A program made the position numbers and the translations under genes. 64,000 nt of DNA from Casuarius casuarius (lineage: Eukaryota; Chordata; Aves; Casuariiformes; Casuariidae). The DNA is taken from positions 434,001 to 498,000 of the forward strand of contig PTFA01000056.1 in the NCBI GenBank assembly GCA_003342895.1. Reading direction: 5' to 3'. This document shows, piece by piece, positions 11,601 through 24,800 of the stretch. The notes under the pieces are model-generated. The model was not told the DNA's origin and did no database searches. It saw only the letters and a list, made by a program, of their open reading frames with translations. How positions within the stretch are numbered: the stretch's first letter is position 1; every line of letters starts with the position of its first letter.

Positions 11601-14600
11601 ATTTCTCATTTTATTCTGATTTCCATTAAAAGTGCTGGCAAGCTTATCTGACACAGGTATTTAATTGTGTCTTGATATCAGATTGTTATGGATTCAAACA
11701 GCTTGCTGTCTGGCCTGTCTCCCTTCCCCAAGAACATTTGTATGGACCAGCATATTTGTACTGCCTGCTGCTGCTCTATAGCCTGCACTGAGCGCTTGCT
11801 TGTTCTGGGAAGTAAAGAGAAGAGCAACCAGCTTTCTTAACCGAGGCTATAAAAACAGAGACAATTCAGATGGGACCAGATGAACCAATGCCTCATTTTT
11901 TGCTTAAACATTTAAAAATCTTGTTTGCGTTGTTTGTATGCTATTTCAATGTCTCTTGTTCTTAATGATACCTCCGAGACTATTGTTTAGGAGCCAAGAA
12001 TATGTATGATATCATGTCTTCAAATTGTGTTTTAACAGTTCAAGAGACTTAAATGTACTTTATACAATACAAATATGAGGGATAAACCAACTTAAACTGT
12101 AGCTAAAAGGTTCATTTAATCAGAAGCTCAGGAAGATTTTCTTGTTGTAATTGTTAGCAGCATGAATACATTGGGCTGATTTGAAATGTCAGATGGTTTC
12201 CATCATCGGACCATGTGAAAAACAGTATGCTTATAGTTCCAACTTTGTAGGTAATTGTTGGTGTTAGAAATGCTCTCTAGAGATACAGTGTTAGTCCCTC
12301 AGTAGTTGTTGAATTAAAGACTTCACACGTGGCTCCTTTTCCAGTAAAGGGCTGCAACATTAGAGATTGCGGGAAGGTGGTAATCCCCATGAGCACTACA
12401 ATCTTGGTAACTTCCAAAAGGAAGGACGGCTGCCCTACCATTCCCAGACATGGCTCTTTCCCATCAGCTTTTCTCAGTGGCCGGGAACAAAGGCTCTGGA
12501 TGACAAAATCCTTGCTACATCTCCTATGACCATTTGTACCTCTCATCCTATTTAGTCCCAGATCTTCCAGTCAGATATAGCTACTGACTCAGCCCTGCTA
12601 TATTTTGACTTTTTGTGTAAATATCAAATCATCTCCTTAAGGCAGCAAGGTACTGGAGACCTTTCCTGCCCCGGCACTTAGTTTATTTCTCAAGAAGGTA
12701 GAAGGGAGAGAGATCAGTTAATTGTCTGCCAAAGTATGAACTTTACTGCAAGTCAGTACAGAACATGGTCATCTCGTTCATTTTCCTGGGTAGGGCTGGT
12801 CAAAGCAGCCTCAATAAACATGACTTTGCATGCAGATTTCTCAAAACTACTCTGTGTATGGAAAGCAAAAAGCACAGTGGGTTCTCTAATATAAATAAGG
12901 TCCTTGGGCACTACTGTAATTCAGCTGATAATGATTATAAGCTGACTGCAAAGTTCGGCTAGAAGGTAATGGTAGATTTGTGTCAGTAAAGGATAAAGTC
13001 TGTATATATCACTGTTTGCTTTTTCAGCTGGGTTTATATTTTGTATCTTCCCTTTTGCCACTAGGTATTACAGTATTATTTTTTTACAATTTCTCAATTT
13101 TGCCTTCTTTTTTGTGTTCACAAAATTCAGTATGGTGTTTAGAAACTGTCCTCACCAATTCCCCTTGCTCTGCTCAGGGGTAAGCTAGGCTAATGAGACC
13201 CTCCTGTGTTTCATTTGAATGATTTTTGATAATTGCTTTTATCACACTGGAACCTGTAAGGGGATTTTCCTTAGATGAAATGACAATACAAAAATTAAGC
13301 TCTTTTTTTGATAAGTCACCTGGCAATTCTGCCTGGGTCCTCAGCATAGCTGTAAGAAAATATAACTCCTTGCTGTCTGCTGCCTCTAATTGCCCTTTAT
13401 TCCTCTCTGATCTTCTCACCTAGGATTTATTTCTCAGTTGATGGGATGAAACCTGCAGGCAGGTCATGATGGAGTGTGTCTCCAGTCAGCAATAGATAGG
13501 ATAAAAGAAAGAATTAGGACAATCTATATGCAACAGAAGGAGAAATCTCTTTCTGCTTCCTGCCCTTTCCTGTGGCTGTGGCCAAAGGGGCAGGAACCAA
13601 AGGGGCAGGAACTTCAAAGCTTAATCCTTCCCAAAGGCTCATGCTAGCTCCCGAGTTCTGCATTCATATCCGTCTTCTTCCCAGAGTCCTCCTCAATATA
13701 CTGATTATCAACCTAAGTATTCACCTTTCACCAGGATCACATCATTCTCTTCAGCAAGAGAATATTATCTCATTTTATGAACTTCGTGAGAAAATACGAC
13801 TGAATGAATTTCAAGCCCCAAGAATGAGATGGCAACTGTTAGTTGAGTGTACCTAGGAATGGACTGCCAGAATGAGTCCCAGATAGATAGACCTATTCTG
13901 GGGCTTCTGAAGAAAACTTACATTGCACTCTAATAGAATTTTTTTGAACTATTGAATTCATAATCACAGAAGTTTATGAGTTTTTTTAGGGTTGTGCTTA
14001 ATCAAGTTACATGGTGATTTTATTTTTTGTCTAGCTTGAGACTGTGACCTAGAGCCACTCTGCAGTCCTTTTTTATCTTTGACTTGGTCAAGAGTAGCTT
14101 GAAAGTCTCTTGCCTTTTCTAGAACACTTATTTTCTGTAGGACTCCCTTTTTTCACCCAGGGATGGGATTAGAACAGTTGCTATTCCATTCATGTATGTA
14201 ATTCTGTCATTTTATCACAGCAGCTTAATCTTCTTGACTGCCTGATATGACTGATTTTAAACAATTTTAGGCAGAGTAAAAAATAAGTGCATTTAAGCCT
14301 TCCTTGATTTTTCTGGCAGTTTATCGTTCAGTCTTGTGTTTTGTTTGTTTATCTCAATTTCCTTTTCTTTTCTACAGTGCTTATCTTCATCCATATAAAA
14401 TATATACTACAGTTGGCATTTTCTAACTTTTAGGCCTCTATTTCTCTTAATTTCATTTTAGGACACGTGAAAGCAGTTGACAAATGATAACAGTCCCTCA
14501 TCAGACTTTGTAATATTGCAGACAGTGTTGGACATGACTTTTGGGCCTTAGTCTAGACATTTGAAGTTTTCTGTTAATTTCATCATGTCTAAGATTTTAC

Positions 14601-16256
14601 CTTTGATATTTGTGCATATTGTACAGTTTTTACGGTGACTGCAGTTTTATCATAGAGGCAACTGAAATAATCTTTTCTGTATGGTATGCTTGTAAACTTA
14701 CATTTTTGTGATTCATCAGACATCAGTAACAATTGAAATACCTTTGCATAAGAAAAAACTGTTCAAAATCACAGCAAATCTTGATGCTTCAAGCTTTTAA
14801 AAAGGAAACAGAGCTCTGCTAGGTGGTCCTATTTAGTTTTGGATTTTGTGATGCAGAGAGGTTTGTGTTTGTACTTTGTAAGATGAAAATAAACAGTAGC
14901 TGAGCATCCTGTTGTAACAAAGAAATGCAGGGATTGTGATTCTTCCATTTTAAACACAGACGAAGTTTTGCCAACCTGGCTGTATTACACAGGTTGTGAT
15001 TCATCCCTCTTCTCCCGTTTCTCACCAACATAGTTGTGCTTGCAGAAACCCTAAGGCAGTTGCAGTAATACTGCGGGGGAGGGGGACTGCAGTGATAGCT
15101 GGTTGTGTTTGAGGAACCCGTTTAGCATGTCTGCTCTAGACGTGTCTGCTCGCATGGCATTGCCTGACAAGTAGGGCAGACCAGGCCATACAGGAAGGAG
15201 TGAATGTAGATGTTGCTGCAGCCACTGACATGCAGCTTGACCATGCACAAATTCTTTGCTTCTGCTGGACCTCATCTTCACCGTATCTAAAATGTAACGG
15301 ATAATATTTGCAAACTACGTAGTTGGGTTTTGTAAGAGCTCTTTTCTGCTGTGATCCAGCAAACTGCTGAAGCAGTGGCTTCATTTAAAGCATTTTAGCA
15401 GCCTCTGATTTTGGTGGGATTTGTGCTTTAGGCTGAGCATAAGTTAAGTTTTTTGGTAGATTAGCACTTTCTTCCTGAGGCAAATGTGAATTTCTGGTTT
15501 GACTGTATGATACAGAATACAGAATAGTGTAGCCTCACCTTAGTGTTACTGCTTCCTGAGGAGAAAAAATCTGATACTTCATGCTCTGAACAGCTTTTGA
15601 TACAATTAAAATGTCTTTATTTGTTGGTTTTTGAAGGGTTTAGAATTCAGTATTTGGAAAGGAGTTTTAATGGCCTGAAAGTTAGTAGATGATGATATGA
15701 TGAGTAGGTGAGACCACTTCTTGGTTGGTAATTGAGGTTACTTAAAAACAGAACTTTCACTTCCACATGAATCTACTTGATGATTGACGGTTAAAGTCTG
15801 GGTATGATTTTAAGTTTTCTTTCATATGAAGTATTATATATGTGTTTGAATTACATGGATGACATAAAAGTATTCTGGCCACATCCCCCTGATTATAAGG
15901 CAGACTTATTCTCATTCCTAACACTGTGAAAATGATGACTTGTCTCGCAAACGTCTTCCCAGCTCTGTGATGCTAACTGTTGTGTGTTGCTAGCTACAGT
16001 TAGCACACTCCCTGTCTTCTGTCAATACAATAGTGAAACCCATCAGTTAGTTTTTATTTTCCCTAAAATGGCACGCTTGTGCTGAACGGTATCTGCTGAA
16101 GAGATTTTTTAAGCAATCTGAATCTTATTCTCCTCTCAGAGGTTGGGTCAGGTAATTCTATTGACTTGTACAAAAGTACTCTGTTTTAGTGTTTGAGAAA
16201 GCTGAACCCTTCAGAGCCTTTTTTTTTTTTTCATTCATAAGCAATAAGATACAGAA
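8624..16256. other. Long non-coding stretch, no supported gene
   Basis: AT-rich unique DNA. Within it, 13580-13612 holds a doubled AAAGGGGCAGGAAC phrase. An 89-codon frame on the minus strand at 12277-12546, with another open frame opposite, lies in a slightly GC-richer patch, but it has no domain and no paired splice sites. Acceptor-like tracts (for example CTTTTCTACAG near 14379) are not followed by a usable frame plus donor. Confidence 0.5.
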
Positions 16257-16287
16257 CACAGTCAAAGACTTGTATCCTTTGACTGTG
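16257..16287. repeat. Short perfect inverted repeat
   Basis: Arms CACAGTCAAAG (16257-16267) and CTTTGACTGTG (16277-16287) are exact reverse complements around a 9-base loop. About 50 bases on, a second mini-dyad (GTCACTAAAAGTGAC) with a doubled TGACATAGT phrase follows. No pyrimidine tail, so not a terminator. Too short for a typical microRNA precursor. Confidence 0.7.
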
Positions 16288-18349
16288 GACTGCACAGCAT
16301 TTGAATTTTCTGTAATTGTGATGACAAATGACATAGTCACTAAAAGTGACATAGTGGCTTTTGAGCTACAAAGATTTTGTGGCATATACATATTTGTTTT
16401 GGAAACTGATATAGTACTTCTGCCATCTTTAACAAAATCTGTTCGAAGTTTCTGAGAGTTGTCATGTGAGAAGCTCCTTTGGTAGCCTTCAAGTGCACAG
16501 AATTGGCTGCAATTTGTTATAATTGAATTTTTAAGAATTTCTTCTTGTCACTTTGTACAGAGTCCCTTTTTGGTCCTTTCACTAAGAAAAAAAGAAGTGG
16601 TGTTGGTAGTAAAAATTTTATACTTTTTCTCATGTGAAACATGCCTGGATTACCTTGCACAGACACTAAATGTGAGGGGAGTAGGAAAGGAGAATGGGGG
16701 CACTAATGTACAGTCATCCCAGCACACACTCAGGGCATGTGACAGGACCAAGTACCCGGGAAGTGATCCTTGTCCTACCCACAGACATAGCCCTACTGAG
16801 CTTAATTAATTCCTTCCAAAAGAAAGAATAGCCTCACCAGTTACCATACTTAAGTAGTTAGGATCATGAAGGGTATACATCCTCTTTTTTTTTCCTACCA
16901 TCTAGAGTATTATGTCTCCTAAATCTGAGGTTCAAACCCGAACTGGCAGCTTCTACTTCACCTTTAAAATCATTCCTTGTTCAGCTAGGCATTTTTCTAA
17001 ATTGGTGAGGGCTGTAGTCAACTTGGAAGATGTCTGCCTCATGTATGTTTGAAAAGTGGTAGGTACGTTTGAAAGGGGTAGGTAGTTAAATTTGGGTATA
17101 GTAAATGGTAAAACTTTTGAAAACAAAGAGGGTTCATAAGAAGAGAAACGTAGACTGAAACCCCCTAAACAACCTTTGATTAGTACCAGATCCAAATGTT
17201 CTTACAGTCTTAGCATACTAATTAACCACAACCAATATATTAGGGATGCTTGTAAATAAGTATTTTTTCCTTTAACTCTCCTGAAGGTACTGTTTCAGGT
17301 GCTTATTTTGATGTAAGCTTTTTATTCATTGAGCTGTACTGTTTGGTGTCAAAATTTAAATTTAGCTAACTTGGTAAATGTTTCTTGATACATATCTTTT
17401 AAAGAGTATCAATACATAGGTTTTTATCAACCCAGAGCCTTATGACAATTGATGACTTTAAAAAGAAGAGGCTTTCTTCTTTCCTTAAAACTCATCTCTG
17501 GTAGTGATTGCTAAAGGAGGAGAGAAAATCGTATGAGGTTATAGTCTTTTTGATCTCTAGAGTGCTGTTGAACATGCTCCTGATTTATATTTGTAGGGAT
17601 ATAGTTGCCTTTTTCCTTAGTGTCAGTTGCCGTTTTTATCATCACTTTGAGATCTTTAGCTGAAACTGGAAACAAAAACCTACTCCTTTTAAAGTCCATC
17701 TGATTCTTATTAATGTGTTGAAAGTATTTGTGTGGTTTTCTTCAATTTCAAGTAAGAACCTCTATGCTTGCTTTTTTTTTTTCTTTTTTCTTGTAAAGAA
17801 AAAAGTGTTAGGGGATCCAAACTCTTTCGGTCTTTGACTTTCTTTATATTTGTGCTGTGAATACTGTAATGCTGTAACTGTGGCATGTTGAGTATCTGTT
17901 CTATGTATCCCGTATTAATGATCTCTAAAGCATGTAATCTGTGATGGAGTAGGCTACTGCTTTGTACCAGTAGAACATCTTCACAGTATGCTTGCAGTGA
18001 TGGAGCCACATCGTGGCTCAAGTCACTGTTATTTGGGCAAGAACTCACTGAAGTTAAAATGTTGAATGTTCACAGCTAAAGTTTATGGAAAACATTAGCC
18101 TCCTATGCCAGAGAAGCATATAATGATATCAGAAATGTTAACCTTTTTTTTACAGGCTGATTAGTCAGGACTTCAGAGAGGATTTAGTGTAGATGTCGGG
18201 ATTCCTGTTCTGTGTCAACTACCTAATTTCCCTCCTCTGTGTGTAAGAGCACCTGGCATACACCTCCGCCTAGAAAGCATAGTTCTGGTTCTTCACCCTT
18301 CTGCTAGTGCCAGGCACACTGTGGGAATACAGCCTAGTTTTTATGTTAC
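16288..18349. other. Non-coding stretch, no gene seen
   Basis: AT-rich DNA. A 112-codon minus-strand frame (17710-18048) crosses T-rich sequence and has no recognisable feature. Near 17047-17090 a GTTTGAAAAGTGGTAGGTA phrase is imperfectly doubled. Confidence 0.5.
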
Positions 18350-18405
18350 TTGCACCAGTTTTGGACTGACTTCATTCAAGTCACTCGTTTACAGCAGGGA
18401 TTAAA
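18350..18405 (-). repeat. Possible ancient amniote interspersed repeat fragment
   Basis: Carries CTTGCACCAGTTTTGGACTG, then ACTTCATTCAAGTCACTC and GTTTACAGCAG. This pattern of CTTCA..AAGTCA next to TTTACA.CAG recurs in an old repeat common in sauropsid genomes. The call rests on wording only. Confidence 0.3.
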
Positions 18406-19614
18406 ATGATGCCCTGTGTATCTGTTTCCTGTAGAGCAGTAACCATCTCTCTTGTTCAGCAGTGAGCATATAAGGGAGCTCTGTCCATTTTTTTCTGGCT
18501 AATTTGAAAGTTATCGGGGTAGCAGACTCATGTACATTTAGGTAGGATCACTGGGGCTTTCTCACTTATAGAATGTAGAGGCCTTCTCATAAGCAAGGGT
18601 AACAGAAGACTGTGGACATAATATTAAGAAAGCAGTCATTTTATCTTATTTAAAATGGCAACTGCAACAATTAGTACATTTTTAAAGTAAGAAAGAATAT
18701 GTAACAAAAACATTCAAGCAACTTTTTTGTAATTCCCATAATTGTCCCCTGCCATGCAAAAATTACTGCAAAATGTTGATAAATGCAGTGTTCCATAAAA
18801 TCAAAATAAAATTGCTTTTCCTTTTTTCAACTTGGAACTTCCGCCAGATCTGTTATGTTGGGAACACTATGTGGTGTAAAAGGCATCTGCAACCTCAGGC
18901 TCTCAAGAAAAGGCACATGTTTTATACATTATTCTCTCCTCTTCGATGGATACCTTCTAGGAAATGTCTTTGTTAGTTGTTCTTTTTTCCAATACAGAAA
19001 TACTGCTTCAACATGTTCTGTGCTGAAATGTCAGCGTTGTGCTGTTGTGTAGGTGGTAGTATGTATTATACACAGTTTTGAAAACCTGAATAATCAGTGA
19101 TGTGCATGACTTTGCCAGGGAAAACAAATGGCTGTGTCATTTTGATTTCGGTATATCAAGAAAACATAACCTATAAAAATTAATTAGCATTCTTCCAGAA
19201 GGGGGTTGTTTAACTAACATCTTTGTTTCCATGTTTTCAGTTTTGTCAGAAGTTGGAGGGGAGTGTTTATTCTGTTGCTAATACATACCCATAGATTTGC
19301 AGAGTATTTCATGGAGTTTTAGCTACCATGCATCTGTCCTTCTCTTCAGTGCATGGCTAGATTTTTCTACTCACTTGGACAAGTGTTTAGATCTACTCAA
19401 AGTAGCTTTGAAAAATACCCCATTTACTAGAATCATTATATCCTAAAACCTCACGTGGGCAGTGCACAAAGTTACTTTAATATTCAATAGAAGAACAAGC
19501 TGATACACAGGAAGAAATTTTATTACGGATTCTTGTAATTTTTTACGTAATGTTTATAAATAAAATTCCTTGAGCCTAATGGTGTCCCCATTATATGTCA
19601 AAATGAAATTCTGC
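18406..19614. other. Non-coding stretch, no gene seen
   Basis: AT-rich unique DNA. Nothing beyond chance open frames. Confidence 0.5.
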
Positions 19615-19708
19615 CAGTGACTTTAACAGGATTTGTCCATTAACACTTTTTCCTGTTAACATTAACATTTTCCTGTTAACACTAACATTTCTCCTGTTAA
19701 AGTCACTG
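19615..19708. repeat. Foldback minisatellite: 17-bp inverted repeat around a 3-unit tandem repeat
   Basis: The left arm CAGTGACTTTAACAGGA (19615-19631) and right arm TCCTGTTAAAGTCACTG (19692-19708) are perfect reverse complements. Between them lie about three 20-21 base units (19641-19660, 19661-19680, 19681-19701) built on TAACATTTTCCTGTTAAC, each with the palindrome GTTAAC or a variant of it. The right arm is itself the last unit extended by AGTCACTG. The minus-strand frame 19591-19773 is set by these units and is not a gene. Repeat plus inversion in under 100 bases points to replication-slippage or template-switch origin. Confidence 0.93.
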
Positions 19709-21734
19709 TCATCATCATTTAAATCCTGACAGTCTGAGTTGCTGCTCACTGATGGGAGTTGATGGAACTCCACACCTAGAATTTGGTTCTCTGGTGGGCT
19801 ATGTTCTTACCATTTAACCTGGGTATTGCTCCCATTCAACTCTAATGATTGCACATATAAAACTTCTTATATTTTTTTGGTCTGAAACAAAAAAGAGATT
19901 TACTTTGAGCACACATCATATTGAATTAAGTAAATTTCAATTTATTTTTCTGTATAACTCTGCAATTCATTAGCCTTCTTTCACCACTTTAGAAACTAGT
20001 TGATATAAAGACACAGATGTTTGCATGCCAGCATTATTTAACTATGCTAACTGAAGTTATAAAAGTTAGAGAACAAGTACAGAGCTTCTCACGCACTAAC
20101 TGCTCTGACAAACACTGGCTGGATTGATGTCTTTCTGCAGTTGAACAATCTAAGATGAATAAAATTGTTCCTTCAGAGTAAAATTGTATTGGTAGCTTTA
20201 CAAATATTCTAGAAATGGAGATGAGGCCTGATTCTGGATATTAATTCATCAGAAAGTATTTAAGCAGTCGGTAGACAGGACTAATTTTTATTTTAAAATG
20301 GCCCTTGTGGAAAAGTTAATCCTTAGAGGATTTTCAAGCCTGCTATGTCTTCTGAGATACACTTCTTGTATCTTGGATCGTTCCTTAAACGTTGAGGTTA
20401 AGCAAGATTTTTTTGTGGGTAACTTGGCCTCTTTTCCTCTGCTCTGTAAATGCATGCTTGAGATTTTGATTGGGAGTTAGTTTTGATATTGTGTGAATAA
20501 GCTACATGCTTAAGTAATTGAGTGCTCTTTTAATATAAATCCTGGTTGGTGGCTAGAACCTATCGAGAGGTTTCAGCTTTCTACCTGCCTACTAGACTCC
20601 TGCTCCTCACCTAACTGCAGTGCCCAGGAGGTGCCTGAGCAGGGTGAAAAAGCAGTAAGGAGCAAATATTTGAAAATCAATGGCATTTATTAGTCACAGT
20701 TGCTAGTGAGGGAGAACTGAACAAATGGTGGACTCGGTCGCAGGGAGAGGAATTGATGACAGAGGACTTCTGTCTCCTGATTTCTGTTGTTGAGGAGACA
20801 TTTCTGTGCTGCCTCTTTATGGTTAAGCCTGTTCTGAGCATCATCTGTTTGGTTTTATAATCTTGATTAGAAATCCAGGAGACTGTGAGAGCATCTACTC
20901 TGACCTGTTTGAAGTAGGCTTTAGCATTTTGCTCAGCAGTGCCATGCTGACCTCCCTAAATGCGTCTTTGGCAAACGTGCATCTTCCAGACCAGCATCCT
21001 GTCTTTGCTGGTAGCCAGTTCCTTTGGTTCCTCATCCTCAGGTATAAAATACTGTGTTTAGAACCTGGGTTTATCGTTTCCTAGGCCTTGGTGGTTGCTA
21101 TGTGTTTCTCCTCAAAGATGAGAGCCTGCTAAGGCTCACTTTTTTCATTTAAGACTTAGCTGAGTTTTTACAAGCTTGTTCATTTTAAACTGGCTGGTAG
21201 CTGATTCTGTTTAGGAGACTCTTTTTGTTATTGTTGGACAGGAGAACAGTTCCTTTGCTAATCGGCCCCAGATGCTGGCTCCGTGGCAGCCCAGGACACA
21301 GCATGCTGCAGCTGTTGCAGTGAGGGACCTTACACTGGGTCTACACTGAAATGAGCCTGGGCCCACTCTCTGGCCCTGGAAGCATTCATGGTTGCTACTC
21401 CATATCATGCTTTGCCTCTGCATGGCTAAACTCTCTTCCCTGTAAAACAGGGAGGCCTCATCCCTACTGTCTGTTGGAAAGCTCTGGACTGTGCTTTTCC
21501 CTGGGCTGTGCCAGGAGGTGTCTAGAAAGTGCTAGTTAGTGCAGGCCAGCGTGCCACCTGGCATGCTAACGCTTGCATCATGGGGAAGAGTGTGTACAAG
21601 TGCCCTGCCCTGGCTGTGTTAATAGTTTCGTATTATAAACATAGCCTTAAAGAGACTTTGTTTCGCACACACAAACGCGGTAGGATGAATTTGCCCAATG
21701 AACAGCAATAAAAAACTTTTTTTTTCCTTTTCAG
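19709..21734. other. Non-coding stretch with GC-richer patch
   Basis: The stretch 20550-21600 is somewhat richer in GC than its surroundings. A phrase CACTGGGTCTACACTGAAAT near 21333 and a GTGCTAGTTAGTGCAGGCCAG phrase near 21529 remind me of old sauropsid MITE-like repeats, but I could not define an element. A frame from 20863 to 21084 runs across a possible donor (CCTCAG/GTATAA near 21040) without a convincing acceptor. Confidence 0.4.
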
Positions 21735-21802
21735 CCTGGGCAGCAGTTCCTGGCAGTCAGTTTGAAGGAATGACCTCTTTCTTCTTTAGGAATAGCGTCT
21801 TC
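21735..21802 (+). other. Candidate internal exon (unconfirmed)
   Basis: A very strong pyrimidine tract (TTTTTTTTCCTTTTCAG) ends at 21734. The following 68 bases are open in one frame (two bases to finish a codon, then 22 codons: WAAVPGSQFEGMTS...FRNSVF), and end at a fair donor, TTC/GTAAGAGA, at 21803. It would be phase 1 in and phase 0 out. The frame stays open past the donor to 21940, so there is no coding pressure visible in the stop position. I do not recognise the peptide. A chance pairing of splice-like motifs is the main alternative. Confidence 0.18.
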
Positions 21803-24800
21803 GTAAGAGATTTCTGGGCCAGGCCCCCGTTATGTCCAACAGCTGGAATTCAAGCTCCCGGTCTGATTACTAATGTCCTTGCCCACATTTCTAAGTCCAT
21901 ATACTTTCGTACAAGTTCATCATCTTCCTTCTTTTCATAATTTCCACTGTTCCTAATATGCTTATTCTCTCATTATCTTTAGTCCTAGCAGTCTTAGCTA
22001 ACCATGTTACCATGGTTTGGGTTTTTTCCCTGCGAGGCCTCAAATTGCCCTTATTCATTTGTAAGTATGTAACCTGTAAAAGCAAATTGCTGATGGGTTC
22101 ATGGGTTGAGGGAGATTGTTACAGAGGGCTATTAAATACCGAAGAGAATACCCATTAGAAGTGAAGGATGGAAAGGATTAGAAGGAAGGATGGAGGTAAA
22201 TGTTGCCTTTAGTTTTTTACTGACCCAAGTTGTATGGTTTTCCAGTTTTTTGCACTTTGGCTAGTAGAATCTAGGTGATCTTCAAGAATTTTCAATCTGA
22301 TTCACACTTTTTCTTTCTAATTTTTCTCTCCCAAACTATATTTGCTAGACTTTCCCTTGGCATTTGGAGACTGGGTTCTTTAAAACTGTTGTGTTTGGAG
22401 TTGTCCACATTGAAAACCATCTGGGATCACTGGTGTTTGCAGTAAAAGCTTCCAGCCCAAATATTTATTTTATCTATGTATGTCATAGTAAAGTTCAGTT
22501 AGTTACCCCATCTTGGGTAGAGCACTGCTAGTACTGACAAGGTGCGGAAACTCTAGTGTTTTTTGCCTGGAACCTAAATAAAAGCCCCTCATAGCAAAAT
22601 AATTTTATTTTGCCTACCAGATAGGTGCTCGAGGATGAGTGCTTCCCTAAAACGTGACAAGGACTTTAATAATGAAGCACAGTTTCCCTCTTATCACCCC
22701 TCCTTCCCCAAACCACTTGAGCACAGAGCGGTAGCTATGAAACTACAATGAAACTGGGCAGTCCTGTGGCTTTCTTGGGCCACAGGGTCTGCAAGCCACG
22801 AGCAGTAATCCATAATTTGAGCCTGCACCCCTCCATGCTTGTAACGCAGCATGCAAGGCAAAGAGAGCCGAGGAAGGAGCGAGGGTCAGGATCCTGCTTG
22901 TTGTCCAGGGCCTGAAGCAGGCATAGACATAGCCTTCAGGAGCTCTCAGTTAGTTCAGCATCTACCCTGTGACTGTTAGAGGCAGCTACAAGCACTGCAG
23001 TTCCTGTATTTGCACTGTTCTGCAGCCTCATTAATCTTAAAGGATTGGAATTAGCACATCTGTCGTTTATGAAAATGACCCAATACTTTACTATTTATAT
23101 TATTCTGTTTATTTTAAGATGTATGTCATTTAATCATTTGTTTCAAGCTCTTTTGAACTTTCAGCTCTAATGAGTAGATGACAACGTAAGAATATTCAAA
23201 ATATATCACTAAATAACCTTTTTCCTCTGCTATCATACTGTACTATATACTAATGCCAGATATACTATAATAGCAATACTGCAAGCAAAGGCAGACTCTG
23301 GAGTTTCATTTAAGATCTTAAATGATGTGGAGATTTGGTGAGGAGGAGAGAGAAAGACAGTTTCCAAGATCTGGAACTAGGAAGTGTTTTTTCTACCAAG
23401 AATGGTGAGACTGGAAGGATGAGAGAATGCCAATGCGAGACCAAACAGGCAGTAGAAGAGTGCAGCAGATCTTCTGAGATGGGCTAACAGATATTATTTG
23501 CAGGCATGGAAAAGATTAATAAAAATTTGAAGAGGAGCAGAGTTGAAAAATAGTGGCTCGTATGCACAGGCATCTTGTGGAGGTGGTGGTAGACTTTTGT
23601 GTGTAGGCTGGTAGAAGCAGGGAGGACATGGAGCTGGGAGGAAAATGGACACTTGAGCCATTGGGGTCAGACATCCTGCTTCCCCCAGAGAGGAAGAATA
23701 GGCTTGAAGTTGTCCAACAGTACTTGGGAAAAGCCCTAATGTAGACAAAAGTTTATGCGGTTAAGTCACGGAGAATGGACAGGAAGATGTCATTAAAGGT
23801 CTCAGAAGTTCAATTCAGCATCCTATTCTTAGACTGGTGACTTATGAAGGGAAAAGGGAACAAGTGTAGTAGCAGATGATTATAAGGAGGTCACTGAGGT
23901 TTCATTGCTTTTATACTAGTATAGAATATATTTAAACTTTCTGTTTCTCTAGAGACATCTTCACATTCTGGCTTATCATTGTGTCAGGGAGTTCACTGAG
24001 ATTTTGTGGTATTTGAGGTTGAACCAAGCATTCTCAAGAAGACTTCGCAGGAAAAGAAAAGAGGATTTTCAATAAAATGGCTAAGATTATTCTGGGCTAA
24101 ATGTTCTTCTATACCAGTTAGCCAGGTGGTTGGCTCCACAGCTCACATTAAAAAAAAAAAAAGCCAAGTAGACTATATATTTCCATATATAAAAACACTC
24201 TGTACAGTATTTCACACAATTCATAATGTCATTTTACTTAAATAATGATGGAAACAGTAGAGATCATATATACATACCTTAATGCCAAGTGACGGTGAGC
24301 ATCCCTTTAAAAAGTTTTCTTGGAAAAAAACAACAAACTCATCCCCTCCCGTACGGTCAGAACTGGAGCTATTGATCTAGCTACAGACTACAAGCAACCA
24401 TAAAATGTCACTCTCTGAGTTAACTGCCGAGAATTAATTCTAAGAGAAAGGGTTAATATGTTGTTATTACAATAATTACAAGTCTTGGAAAAAGAAGCAA
24501 TACCAAGTGAGAAAAGAAGTGCGGCATTCAGTTCAAGCTCTTCTTGAGGGGCTGTGTTTCTTTTTTTTGAAACTATTTTATGCTTTACTTCTGTAGTTTT
24601 TACTTCTTTTAGTGTGGGGACAAAGTAAATACCTTTCACAATGATCCCCTACTGTAATAAGAATTACAGAAATGTGCAGTAGTGTCTTTATACTTCTATA
24701 GAAGGATAACATTTATTTTTATCTACCTATATATATGTATAATATTTAAAACTAGTCCTTTCTCTCGTCAGTGTGCTGTGCCATATGGTGCCTAGCAACA

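Noticed and set aside
12277..12546. 89-codon minus-strand frame overlapping plus-strand frames
   Set aside because: Looks more protein-like than most, but has no splice pair or domain. GC is only mildly raised.
19591..19773. 60-codon minus-strand frame rich in Asn, Asp and Ser
   Set aside because: Its middle is the translated 20-bp minisatellite.
20863..21084. Frame leading to a CCTCAG/GTATAA donor-like site
   Set aside because: No acceptor in front, and the surrounding wording partly resembles old repeat DNA.
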